11,330 nucleotides of DNA. Origin: Bacteroidota bacterium (GTDB taxonomy: Bacteria; Bacteroidota; Bacteroidia; Bacteroidales; Rikenellaceae). The stretch spans positions 1-11,330 of the forward strand of contig JAEZTA010000152.1 in the NCBI GenBank assembly GCA_023443765.1, given 5' to 3'. This document shows positions 1 to 6,450 of the stretch, in pieces (position 1 is the stretch's first letter; each line of letters begins with the position of its first letter). A program made the position numbers and the translations under genes. Below the pieces are notes generated by a model. It ran no database searches. It saw only the letters and a list, made by a program, of their open reading frames with translations, and was not told the origin of the DNA.

Positions 1-818
1 TTCTTGTACTGCTTGTCGATGCCTTTGAAGAAGTTTCCCACGCGCGAATTCATCGACGTGAAATACCACGACATCAGTCCGCTCAGTCCGCCCAGCAGGA
101 TGAACAGCGGTATCTGCCACAGTTCGAATGCATCGGCCGGAGCCAGTGTGATGGCCAGTATCGGGTCGAATCCGCGCAGCATGAAGGCCATTGTCGTCGC
201 GGTGATCGAGGCGATCAGCAGCGGAATGACCGACCCGGCGGTGATGTCTAACATCAGGATTTCCAGCACGAAGACCACGCCCGTGATCGGAGCCTTGAAG
301 ATCGCCGCGAGGGCGGCTCCCGCGCCGCAGCAGAGCAGCAGCGTCGTGTGCTTGTAGTTGAGGCGCGCCAGCCGCCCGATGTTCGAGCCGATAGCCGCTC
401 CCGTGAGCACGATCGGGGCCTCGGGCCCCACCGACCCGCCGAATCCGATGGTCGTTGCACCGCCCACGACCGAGGTCCAGCAGTTGTGCCGGGCGATGCG
501 CGAGTTGCGGCTCGACATGGCGTAGAGGACGCGCGTCACGCCTTCCGAGATGTTGTCGCGGACGATGTATTTGACGAACAGCGTCGCCAGAATGATACCG
601 ATGGCGGGGTAGATCAGGAAAAGGACATGGGCGCTGTCCACCGGGAACCAGCGTATCAGTCCGCTTTTGATGCCGTGCAGCAGCACCTCGAACAGGTAGG
701 TGCCCAGACCGGCGAGCACACCGACCACCACGGCCAGAAGCATCATGATCTGGCTGTTCGACAGCCTCCGGGTCAGCCGGAGGAATTCGAGGTAGATGCG
801 GTCGGTGCGGAATGACAT
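1..818 (-). CDS. ClC-family chloride channel/antiporter (3' end outside window)
   Basis: This is an integral membrane protein of the ClC family, which moves chloride or similar anions, often in exchange for protons. The first 272 codons are visible and the rest lies beyond the window start. I translated it from ATG at 818 (MSFRTDRIYLEF). Hydrophobic helices begin near residue 24. The family motif GFGGSVGPEAP spans about residues 125-135, and E133 matches the gating glutamate of the GREGP motif. A typical segment follows, with GAGAALAAIFKAP and VVFVLEILML. The usual GSGIP filter is replaced by ISEGV (residues 90-94), so a glutamate (E92) sits where the anion-coordinating serine is expected. 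The start lies 4 bases after the trpS stop, so the two are probably co-transcribed and I see no separate promoter. Whether CBS domains follow cannot be seen. The family is secure; channel versus antiporter and ion specificity are not. Confidence 0.9.
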   Translation of the reverse strand, partial: MSFRTDRIYLEFLRLTRRLSNSQIMMLLAVVVGVLAGLGTYLFEVLLHGIKSGLIRWFPVDSAHVLFLIYPAIGIILATLFVKYIVRDNISEGVTRVLYAMSSRNSRIARHNCWTSVVGGATTIGFGGSVGPEAPIVLTGAAIGSNIGRLARLNYKHTTLLLCCGAGAALAAIFKAPITGVVFVLEILMLDITAGSVIPLLIASITATTMAFMLRGFDPILAITLAPADAFELWQIPLFILLGGLSGLMSWYFTSMNSRVGNFFKGIDKQYK

Positions 819-822
819 TTAC

Positions 823-1947
823 TTACTGGTTTTGAGCAAAATGCTCGGCCTGTCCGGCGATCAGTTCCTTATCGTCGAAATAGTTGATTTTCATGGCGGC
901 ACGAACGTCTGCGAGGGTTTCGGCAGCCGCAGCGCGGGCCTTTTCCGAGCCTTCGCGGAGAATCTCGTACACCTCGCCGATGCGCGCCTCGTAGTAGTGG
1001 CGGCGTTCGCGGATCGGGTCGAGCACCTCGTTGAGGATGGCGATCAGCAGCCGTTTCACCTTCACGTCGCCCAGTCCGCCGCGGCGGTAATGCTCCTTGA
1101 GCTCCTCCAGCGAGGCATACTCGGGCAGGTATTTCGGGAAATGCTCCGGACGGCTGAAGGCGTCGAGGTAGGTGAATACCGTGTTGCCCTCGACCTTGCC
1201 CGGGTCCTCCACACGCAGGTGGTCAGGGTCGGTGTACATGCCCATCACCTTCTTTTTGACCTCGTCGGCCGTGTCCGAAAGGTAGATGCAGTTGTTGAGC
1301 GATTTCGACATCTTGGCCTTGCCGTCGGTTCCCGGCAGGCGCATGCAGGCGGCGTTGTCGGGCAGCAGGATTTCCGGCTCGACGAGCGTTTCACCGTATA
1401 CGGCGTTGAATTTGTGGACGATTTCGCGCGTCTGCTCGATCATCGGCTCCTGGTCTTCGCCGACCGGCACGGTCGTGGCCTTGAAAGCCGTGATGTCCGA
1501 CGCCTGGCTGATGGGGTAGGTGAAGAATCCCACGGGGATGCCCTGACGCTGGGTCGTGTCGCCCTCGGTGGCGCCTTCGGCGAATCCGCGGAGCGCGATC
1601 TCGGCCTTCACGGTCGGGTTGCGCTGGAGACGCTGCACGGTGACCAGATTCATGTAATAGAACGCCAACTCGCACAGTTCGGCTACCTGCGACTGGATGA
1701 AAAGCGTCGATTTCGCCGGATCGAGGCCTACCGAGAGGTAGTCCAGCGCCACTTCGATAATGTTCTGACGCACCTTCTCCGGGTTGTCGGCATTGTCGGT
1801 CAGGGCCTGCGCATCGGCGATCATGATGAATATCTTTTCGAACTCACCCGAGTTCTGCAACTCGACGCGGCGGCGAAGCGAACCCACAAAGTGACCCAGA
1901 TGGAGCCGGCCCGTGGGACGGTCGCCGGTAAGGATGATTTTTGCCAT
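823..1947 (-). CDS. trpS: Tryptophanyl-tRNA synthetase
   Basis: This cytoplasmic class I aminoacyl-tRNA synthetase charges tRNA-Trp with tryptophan using ATP. The 374-residue product has the usual length for a bacterial TrpS. The nucleotide-binding HIGH-type motif is HLGH (residues 16-19) within TGDRPTGRLHLGH. The KMSKS loop is intact at residues 212-216. Between them lie conserved-looking segments such as MIADAQALTDN and VGEDQEPMIEQTREI. The frame stays open for 68 codons upstream, but I chose ATG at 1947 because the protein begins there with the family's MAKIILTGDRPTG and because two good promoters lie inside the upstream stretch. The start is preceded by an A/T-rich sequence with no Shine-Dalgarno. 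The ClC gene follows after 4 bases. Identity is very secure. Confidence 0.97.
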   Translation of the reverse strand: MAKIILTGDRPTGRLHLGHFVGSLRRRVELQNSGEFEKIFIMIADAQALTDNADNPEKVRQNIIEVALDYLSVGLDPAKSTLFIQSQVAELCELAFYYMNLVTVQRLQRNPTVKAEIALRGFAEGATEGDTTQRQGIPVGFFTYPISQASDITAFKATTVPVGEDQEPMIEQTREIVHKFNAVYGETLVEPEILLPDNAACMRLPGTDGKAKMSKSLNNCIYLSDTADEVKKKVMGMYTDPDHLRVEDPGKVEGNTVFTYLDAFSRPEHFPKYLPEYASLEELKEHYRRGGLGDVKVKRLLIAILNEVLDPIRERRHYYEARIGEVYEILREGSEKARAAAAETLADVRAAMKINYFDDKELIAGQAEHFAQNQ

Positions 1948-1975
1948 ATTTATCTTTAAACGTTTATTTTGCTGA

Positions 1976-2007
1976 CAAAGATAGTGCAAGGCGGGAGCAG
2001 AACCAAA
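1976..2007 (-). promoter_or_regulatory. trpS proximal promoter (Bacteroidetes type)
   Basis: On the minus strand, TTTG (2004-2007) is followed after exactly 20 bases by TATCTTTG (1976-1983), a full match to the phylum's -33/-7 consensus TTTG and TAnnTTTG. Transcription would start near 1969, giving a leader of about 20 bases before the trpS ATG at 1947. This is prediction from sequence only. Confidence 0.7.
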
Positions 2008-2064
2008 TGCAGTTTGAGTTTTGCCGGTCCGCAGCCTATCTAGGCCGGGTGTCCATTTCCGGGG

Positions 2065-2096
2065 CAAAGATAATGTAAACCCGGGGAAGCGGCAAA
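2065..2096 (-). promoter_or_regulatory. trpS distal promoter (Bacteroidetes type)
   Basis: On the minus strand, TTTG (2093-2096), a 20-base spacer and TATCTTTG (2065-2072) again match the consensus fully. The -7 box and spacer length are identical to those of the proximal promoter 89 bases downstream. A transcript from here would have a leader of about 110 bases containing a small GCCTA-GA-TAGGC palindrome (2034-2045). A weaker third -7 box (TATGTTTG, 2149-2156) lies further upstream but has only TTAG at the right distance. Confidence 0.65.
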
Positions 2097-2184
2097 TAAT
2101 TTGATGATGCTGTGATGCCGCTCGTCTTTGCGGTGGGGTTATTTTCTGCAAACATACGAAAAACCCTGCGGCGGGCCTAAAAAA

Positions 2185-2216
2185 GTTGACTTGTATAGAT
2201 TTATTTTATATCTTCG
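2185..2216 (+). promoter_or_regulatory. oxyR promoter candidate
   Basis: GTTG (2185-2188) is followed after 20 bases by TATCTTCG (2209-2216), each one mismatch from the consensus TTTG and TAnnTTTG. Transcription would start near 2223, about 15 bases before the oxyR ATG. A near-palindrome ATAG-N7-TTAT (2195-2209) overlaps it and could be an OxyR-type site. The fit is moderate and untested. Confidence 0.45.
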
Positions 2217-2238
2217 CTTGCTGAAATAGACGCATGTT

Positions 2239-3138
2239 ATGACGATAATCCAACTTGAGTATTTGCTGGCCGTGGCCAACTGTGGCAGTTTTTCGCTTGC
2301 CGCCGAACATTGTTTTGTAACCCAACCATCTCTGAGTATGCAGGTTAAAGCACTCGAAGAGGAGTTGGGCGTGGTGCTTCTCGACCGCTCGAAAAAGCCC
2401 GTCATCCCTACCGAGGCGGGCGAAGTCGTGCTGGAGCAGGCCCGCGAAACGATTAAGGCTTACAACTACATCCGGGAGGCTGTTGCGGAACTCAAGGGCG
2501 AGACTGCGGGCAAACTGCGACTGGGCGTCATCCCGACCATCGCGCCCTACCTGCTGCATAAATTCATCCCGGCCTTCGTGCGCGACTACCCGAAGGTCGA
2601 ACTGGAAATCTCTGAGATGATCACTTCGGACATCGTCGAGGCGCTCAAGCGCGACCGCATCGACGCGGCGCTGGTCGCCAGCGGAACCTGCGGCGAGGGC
2701 ATCCTCGAACAGGAGCTTTTCAACGACCGCTTCTATGCCTACGTGTCGCCCGAGAACCCGTTGTACGAGCGGCAGAACATCCGCATCGAGGAGATCGACC
2801 TGAAGGACCTGGTGATTCTGAGTCCCGGCAACTGCATGCGCGACCAGATCATCGAACTGTGTCAGGCCCGGCGTTCGATGCCTTCGCACTACTCGTTCGA
2901 ATCGGGATCGCTGGATACGCTCATGCGCATCGTCGACTGTACGGCGTGCCTGACGATCATCCCCGAAATGGCCGTCGAATACATCCCTTCGGATCGCCGC
3001 GACCGCCTGAAAACCCTTTCGAAAGGAGCCACTTCGCGCAAGATTGCCGTCGCCGTGCGCCGCACTTATGTCAAGAATTCGATCATCCGCGCGCTGACCG
3101 AGACCATCCTCGCCAACGTGGATGCCACCAAGGCGTGA
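2239..3138 (+). CDS. oxyR: Hydrogen peroxide-sensing LysR-family regulator OxyR
   Basis: This DNA-binding protein senses peroxide and controls antioxidant genes in the cytoplasm. The product has 299 residues, normal for LysR proteins. A winged helix-turn-helix occupies roughly residues 1-60 (FSLAAEHCFVTQPSLSMQ, then LGVVLLDR), followed by a linker helix and an effector domain from about residue 91. C199 and C208 in GNCMRDQIIELC match the redox cysteines of E. coli OxyR by motif and even by number, and the following SGSLDTLMRIV and IIPEMAVEYIP continue the alignment. This motif separates it from generic LysR proteins. An unusual extra CxxC (C234, C237) lies just after. The ATG at 2239 overlaps a two-codon frame (ATG TTA TGA from 2234) and has no Shine-Dalgarno. 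The gene is divergent from trpS and ends at a strong terminator. Its target genes are not in the window, apart possibly from itself. Confidence 0.92.
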   Translation: MTIIQLEYLLAVANCGSFSLAAEHCFVTQPSLSMQVKALEEELGVVLLDRSKKPVIPTEAGEVVLEQARETIKAYNYIREAVAELKGETAGKLRLGVIPTIAPYLLHKFIPAFVRDYPKVELEISEMITSDIVEALKRDRIDAALVASGTCGEGILEQELFNDRFYAYVSPENPLYERQNIRIEEIDLKDLVILSPGNCMRDQIIELCQARRSMPSHYSFESGSLDTLMRIVDCTACLTIIPEMAVEYIPSDRRDRLKTLSKGATSRKIAVAVRRTYVKNSIIRALTETILANVDATKA

Positions 3139-3164
3139 GGCCCCCCCCGGATCGGTGGAAAATA

Positions 3165-3199
3165 TACGCCCGGCAGAAAACTGCCGGGCGTACTGTTTT
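3165..3199 (+). terminator. Bidirectional terminator after oxyR and the convergent lipoprotein gene
   Basis: A perfect 12-bp stem (TACGCCCGGCAG at 3165-3176 and its complement at 3181-3192) has an AAAA loop. It is followed by T-rich sequence (CTGTTTTA) on the plus strand and by TATTTTCC on the minus strand. It lies between the oxyR stop at 3138 and the lipoprotein gene stop at 3209, so it can serve both genes. Confidence 0.85.
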
Positions 3200-3208
3200 A
3201 TGTCGTGT

Positions 3209-3769
3209 CTATTCGGGGATCTCTATTTTCGTTGCTTTCCCTTTCCAGTCGGCGGCAATGAAGCGGCCGTCGGAGAGATTCACGAAGAATTTGACGGAAA
3301 ATTCTCCGCCGTTTTTGGTCACCTTCAGGGTTCCGGATGTAACGGTGAGCGGCGAGTCGGCCTCTTGAACGGATATGTCGATCGATCCTTCGGAGTTGTC
3401 GATCTCGACCGTTGTGTCGTCGGCTGCCGCGATGATGGCGAGGTAGGGTTCGAGTGTGCCGCTCTTTACAATGGGTTTGGTCAGGTCGATGGTCTTGTCC
3501 CAGAGCGATTCCGAGATCTCGATTCCGACGTAGAAATCGGGTTCGTCTTCCGGGAGCGTCTGAAGAACTGTCGGGAGAAGCACGAGGCTGGTCCCAGCCT
3601 CACCTCCTTCCTCGGCCGGCTCTTCCACCCCATAGAAAGCGCTTTTGACCTCGCATATCTGGCCGTTGACGGTGATCGTTTGTAGGGTCACTACTTTTTT
3701 GTCCTCCTTGCAGGAGGTTGCGGTCAGAGCGAGTGCGCCGGCCAGGCAGAACATGAAGATTCTTCTCAT
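3209..3769 (-). CDS. Small putative surface lipoprotein of unknown function
   Basis: I do not recognise this 186-residue protein. It starts with a lipoprotein signal peptide: MRRIF, a hydrophobic core (FCLAGALALTA), then ATSC with the modified cysteine at position 20. KEDKK follows, an acidic/charged stretch resembling the signals that send Bacteroidetes lipoproteins to the outer surface. The mature part of about 167 residues looks beta-rich, with an acidic segment (EEPAEEGGEAG) and a C-terminal pattern SGTLKVTKNGGEFSVKFFV...LSDGRFIAADWKGKATKI. That pattern resembles the beta-hairpin ends of many Bacteroidetes lipoproteins. The frame is open 46 codons further upstream, but the start at 3769 gives the correct signal peptide. 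It is transcribed alone, convergent with oxyR and divergent from rsfS. No function can be assigned. That it is a real gene rests on the signal peptide, its own promoter and the shared terminator. Confidence 0.82.
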   Translation of the reverse strand: MRRIFMFCLAGALALTATSCKEDKKVVTLQTITVNGQICEVKSAFYGVEEPAEEGGEAGTSLVLLPTVLQTLPEDEPDFYVGIEISESLWDKTIDLTKPIVKSGTLEPYLAIIAAADDTTVEIDNSEGSIDISVQEADSPLTVTSGTLKVTKNGGEFSVKFFVNLSDGRFIAADWKGKATKIEIPE

Positions 3770-3801
3770 AATTTTTGCAATGAAGTGAGTGAGTGTATCC
3801 T

Positions 3802-3835
3802 CAAATGTAGTGATAAATGCGGAATCGGCGGCAAA
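3802..3835 (-). promoter_or_regulatory. Promoter candidate of the lipoprotein gene
   Basis: On the minus strand, TTTG (3832-3835) and TACATTTG (3802-3809) are both full consensus boxes, but the spacer is 22 bases, slightly long. The predicted start near 3795 would leave a leader of about 25 bases before ATG at 3769. Confidence 0.5.
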
Positions 3836-3901
3836 AAGAGCGAAATAATGAATCTCCGTTCGGGTAATATGCCGGCCACGACGTGTTTTTTGGCCGGTTG
3901 C

Positions 3902-3932
3902 TTTCAAATCTCATTCTCTTTTCGTAACTTTG
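3902..3932 (+). promoter_or_regulatory. Promoter candidate of the rsfS-ftsH operon
   Basis: TAACTTTG (3925-3932) is a full match to the -7 consensus TAnnTTTG. The best -33 element at a permitted distance is TTTC (3902-3905) with a 19-base spacer. The start would be near 3939, about 23 bases before the rsfS ATG. The -7 box is convincing, the -33 weak. Confidence 0.5.
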
Positions 3933-3961
3933 TGAGGTTATAGACACCTATTTGAATATTT

Positions 3962-4312
3962 ATGAATAAACTGATCGAAACGATCGTCAGCGCGATTGAA
4001 GATAAAAAAGGTAAGAATATTGTATCGTTGGACCTCTCGGGATTCGACGGGGCGATCTGCTCGCATTTCGTGGTCTGCAATGCCGATTCCACGACGCAGG
4101 TGTGCGCCATCGCCGCCGGAATCGAAGAGAAGGTGCTCGAAACGCTGGGCGAGAAGGTCTGGCGCATCGAAGGCCAGCAGAACGGCGTGTGGATCGCCAT
4201 GGACTATGTGGACGTGGTTGTCCACGTCTTCCAGACCGAGTTGCGCGGCTTCTACAAGCTCGAAGAGCTGTGGGCCGACGCACCGCAGGTGAAGTATGAA
4301 TACGAAGCGTAA
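3962..4312 (+). CDS. rsfS: Ribosome silencing factor RsfS (Iojap family)
   Basis: This small cytoplasmic protein binds ribosomal protein L14 (uL14) on the large subunit and blocks subunit joining, lowering translation when nutrients are short. The 116-residue product matches the family length. It shows the family pattern throughout: a helical start (NKLIETIVSAIEDKKG), LDLSGFDGAICSHFVVCNADSTTQ, and the signature region WRIEGQQNGVWIAMDYVDVVVHVF, then RGFYKLEELWADAP near the C-terminus. ATG at 3962 follows a full-consensus -7 box by about 30 bases. It is the first gene of the probable six-gene operon, and ftsH starts 8 bases after its stop. The placement suggests that RsfS and FtsH levels are set together. 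Identity is secure; the role is inferred from family knowledge. Confidence 0.95.
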   Translation: MNKLIETIVSAIEDKKGKNIVSLDLSGFDGAICSHFVVCNADSTTQVCAIAAGIEEKVLETLGEKVWRIEGQQNGVWIAMDYVDVVVHVFQTELRGFYKLEELWADAPQVKYEYEA

Positions 4313-4320
4313 TCCGAATT

Positions 4321-6417
4321 ATGGCACAGAAAAGCAAGAACAACAATAAAATGAATATGAACATGCCGCGGCCTTCGATGTTGTGGATTTACGGCCTGAT
4401 CGCTGCGTTCATCATCGGCTGGTATGTCTTCGGCGATGTTAACGACACGCCGCTGCCCAGCGACTGGGCTACCGTACAGGAGATGGTCGAGAAGGGCGAT
4501 GTGGAGAAAATCCAGGTCGTAAACCGTGACCAGGCACAGGTGTTTCTGAAGAAGGAGGCCGGGGACAAATACCGCAGCGACTCGGTGGACAAGCGTTTCC
4601 GCCGCCTACCCGAGTCGGGTGCGCAACTGATCTTCACTATCGGTTCGGTGGACTCGTTCCGCGAGGACCTCAAAACTGCCGAGGAGCAGTCGGGGCAGGT
4701 CGTTCCGGTGATCTATGAAAACAAGGCCAACGATTGGACTTCGGTGCTTATCAACCTGCTGCCGTGGGTCGTGATCATCGGTGCGTGGTTCTTCGTCATG
4801 CGCTCCATGTCGCGCGGCGCGGGTGCCGGCGGTGGCGGGGGCATCATGAATGTCGGTAAAGCCAAAGCGCAGGTCTTCGACAAGGACAATTCCAAACGTG
4901 TGACGTTCAAGGATGTAGCTGGTCTGGAAGAGGCGAAGGTCGAGATCATGGAGATCGTCGACTTCCTCAAGAAGGCCGACAAATACAAGGAACTGGGTGC
5001 CAAAATCCCCAAGGGCGCACTGCTCGTAGGCCCTCCGGGAACGGGTAAAACCCTGCTGGCCAAGGCTGTCGCCGGCGAGGCGAATGTGCCGTTCCTCTCG
5101 ATTTCGGGTTCCGACTTCGTCGAAATGTTCGTCGGCGTGGGCGCCTCGCGTGTCCGCGACCTGTTCGAGCAGGCCAAACAGAAGGCCCCGTGCATCGTCT
5201 TCATCGACGAGATCGACGCCATCGGCCGCGCCCGCGGCAAGAACGCTGGATTCTCGGGCAATGATGAACGTGAAAATACGCTGAACCAGCTTCTTACGGA
5301 GATGGACGGCTTCCAGACCAATACGGGTGTCATCGTGCTTGCGGCTACGAACCGCGCCGACATCCTCGACAAGGCGCTGATGCGCGCCGGGCGTTTCGAC
5401 CGCCAGATCGAGGTGGGGCTTCCCGACGTGAAGGAGCGTGAGGAGATTTTCAACGTCCACCTGCGTCCGCTGAAACTCGATCCGCAGCTCGACCGTTCGT
5501 TCCTGGCGCGCCAGACCCCGGGGTTCTCGGGTGCCGACATCGCCAACGTCTGCAACGAGGCTGCGCTGATCGCTGCCCGTCACAACAAGAAATTCATTTC
5601 GAAAGAGGACTTCCTCGCTGCTATCGACCGCATCGTGGGCGGTCTGGAACGTAAGAATAAGATCATTACCGACGAGGAGAAGCGCGTGATCGCGTTCCAC
5701 GAGGCGGGCCACGCCACCGTTAGCTGGATTCTGGAGAACGCCAGTCCGCTGATCAAGGTGACGATCATTCCCCGCGGCAAGGCGCTGGGCGCTGCCTGGT
5801 ACCTGCCCGAAGAGCGGCAGATCACCACGCGCGAGCAGATGATGGACGAACTGGCCGCCACGCTCGGAGGCCGTGTCTCGGAGCAACTGACCTTCGGCGA
5901 GATTTCGACCGGGGCGCTCAACGACCTGGAACGCGTCACCAAGCAGGCTTACGCCATGGTGGCTTATTACGGCATGAGCGAGAACGTCGGTACGCTGTCC
6001 TATTACGATTCTACGGGCCAGAGCGACATGACCTTCACGAAACCCTATTCCGAACAGACGGCCCAGCAGATCGACGCCGAGGCCAAACTGGTGATCGAGA
6101 AGGCTTATAAGATGGCCGAGAAGGTGCTCCGCGAGCATGCCGACGGTTTGAAGGAACTGGCCGAACTGCTGTTGTCCCGCGAGGTGGTTTTCACCGAGGA
6201 TGTGGAACGTATTTTCGGCAAACGCAAGAAAGATATCGAACGCGAACGCAAGGAGGCCGAGGCGAAAGCCAAGGCCGAAGGCAGCCAGCCGGCTGAGGAG
6301 GAACCGAAGGCCGGAAAACAGGCCGCAGCGGTTGCCGATGAGCCGGCCAAAGCCGATGCCGCAACGACCGAACCGGCTCCCGTAGCCCCGGCCGTCGCCG
6401 CTCCCGAAACCAAATAA
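4321..6417 (+). CDS. ftsH: ATP-dependent zinc metalloprotease FtsH
   Basis: This membrane-bound AAA+ protease forms hexamers that pull out and degrade damaged membrane proteins and some short-lived regulators. The product has 698 residues. An N-terminal membrane helix (about 21-38) is followed by a periplasmic domain (about 40-140) and a second helix (about 143-162), then a glycine-rich linker (165-175). The AAA+ domain has Walker A GPPGTGKT (237-244), the pore loop MFVGVG (269-274), Walker B VFIDE (293-297) and the second region of homology ending MRAGRFDR, with arginine fingers R355 and R358. The peptidase domain carries HEAGH (460-464) and the third zinc ligand D535 in STGALNDLERVT. All catalytic residues are present. 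The tail after about residue 634 is a charged, then Ala/Pro/Glu-rich stretch, probably disordered. The start follows rsfS by 8 bases. cdsA follows after 33 bases, so it is probably co-transcribed with phospholipid genes. Confidence 0.98.
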   Translation: MAQKSKNNNKMNMNMPRPSMLWIYGLIAAFIIGWYVFGDVNDTPLPSDWATVQEMVEKGDVEKIQVVNRDQAQVFLKKEAGDKYRSDSVDKRFRRLPESGAQLIFTIGSVDSFREDLKTAEEQSGQVVPVIYENKANDWTSVLINLLPWVVIIGAWFFVMRSMSRGAGAGGGGGIMNVGKAKAQVFDKDNSKRVTFKDVAGLEEAKVEIMEIVDFLKKADKYKELGAKIPKGALLVGPPGTGKTLLAKAVAGEANVPFLSISGSDFVEMFVGVGASRVRDLFEQAKQKAPCIVFIDEIDAIGRARGKNAGFSGNDERENTLNQLLTEMDGFQTNTGVIVLAATNRADILDKALMRAGRFDRQIEVGLPDVKEREEIFNVHLRPLKLDPQLDRSFLARQTPGFSGADIANVCNEAALIAARHNKKFISKEDFLAAIDRIVGGLERKNKIITDEEKRVIAFHEAGHATVSWILENASPLIKVTIIPRGKALGAAWYLPEERQITTREQMMDELAATLGGRVSEQLTFGEISTGALNDLERVTKQAYAMVAYYGMSENVGTLSYYDSTGQSDMTFTKPYSEQTAQQIDAEAKLVIEKAYKMAEKVLREHADGLKELAELLLSREVVFTEDVERIFGKRKKDIERERKEAEAKAKAEGSQPAEEEPKAGKQAAAVADEPAKADAATTEPAPVAPAVAAPETK

Positions 6418-6450
6418 CCCGGCAGAAACCCACTACACCCTTAAAAACTG

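Noticed and set aside
796..1959. Long plus-strand open frame (387 codons) opposite trpS
   Set aside because: It is the mirror of a certain gene. GC-biased third positions keep the opposite strand open, and the translation shows no domain and is rich in R, H, V and L.
1948..2151. 68-codon N-terminal extension of TrpS
   Set aside because: The stretch contains two consensus promoters, and family members begin at the MAKIILTGDRPTG start.
2234..2242. Two-codon upstream frame (ATG TTA TGA) overlapping the oxyR start
   Set aside because: It is too short to judge and easily arises by chance. Nothing else supports a regulatory role.
3770..3907. 46-codon N-terminal extension of the lipoprotein
   Set aside because: It would bury the signal peptide inside the protein. 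The internal ATG at 3769 gives a normal lipoprotein signal and has a promoter candidate upstream.
4606..6138. Long minus-strand open frame (510 codons) inside ftsH
   Set aside because: ftsH is certain on the other strand. The antisense product has no recognisable motif and no promoter context.
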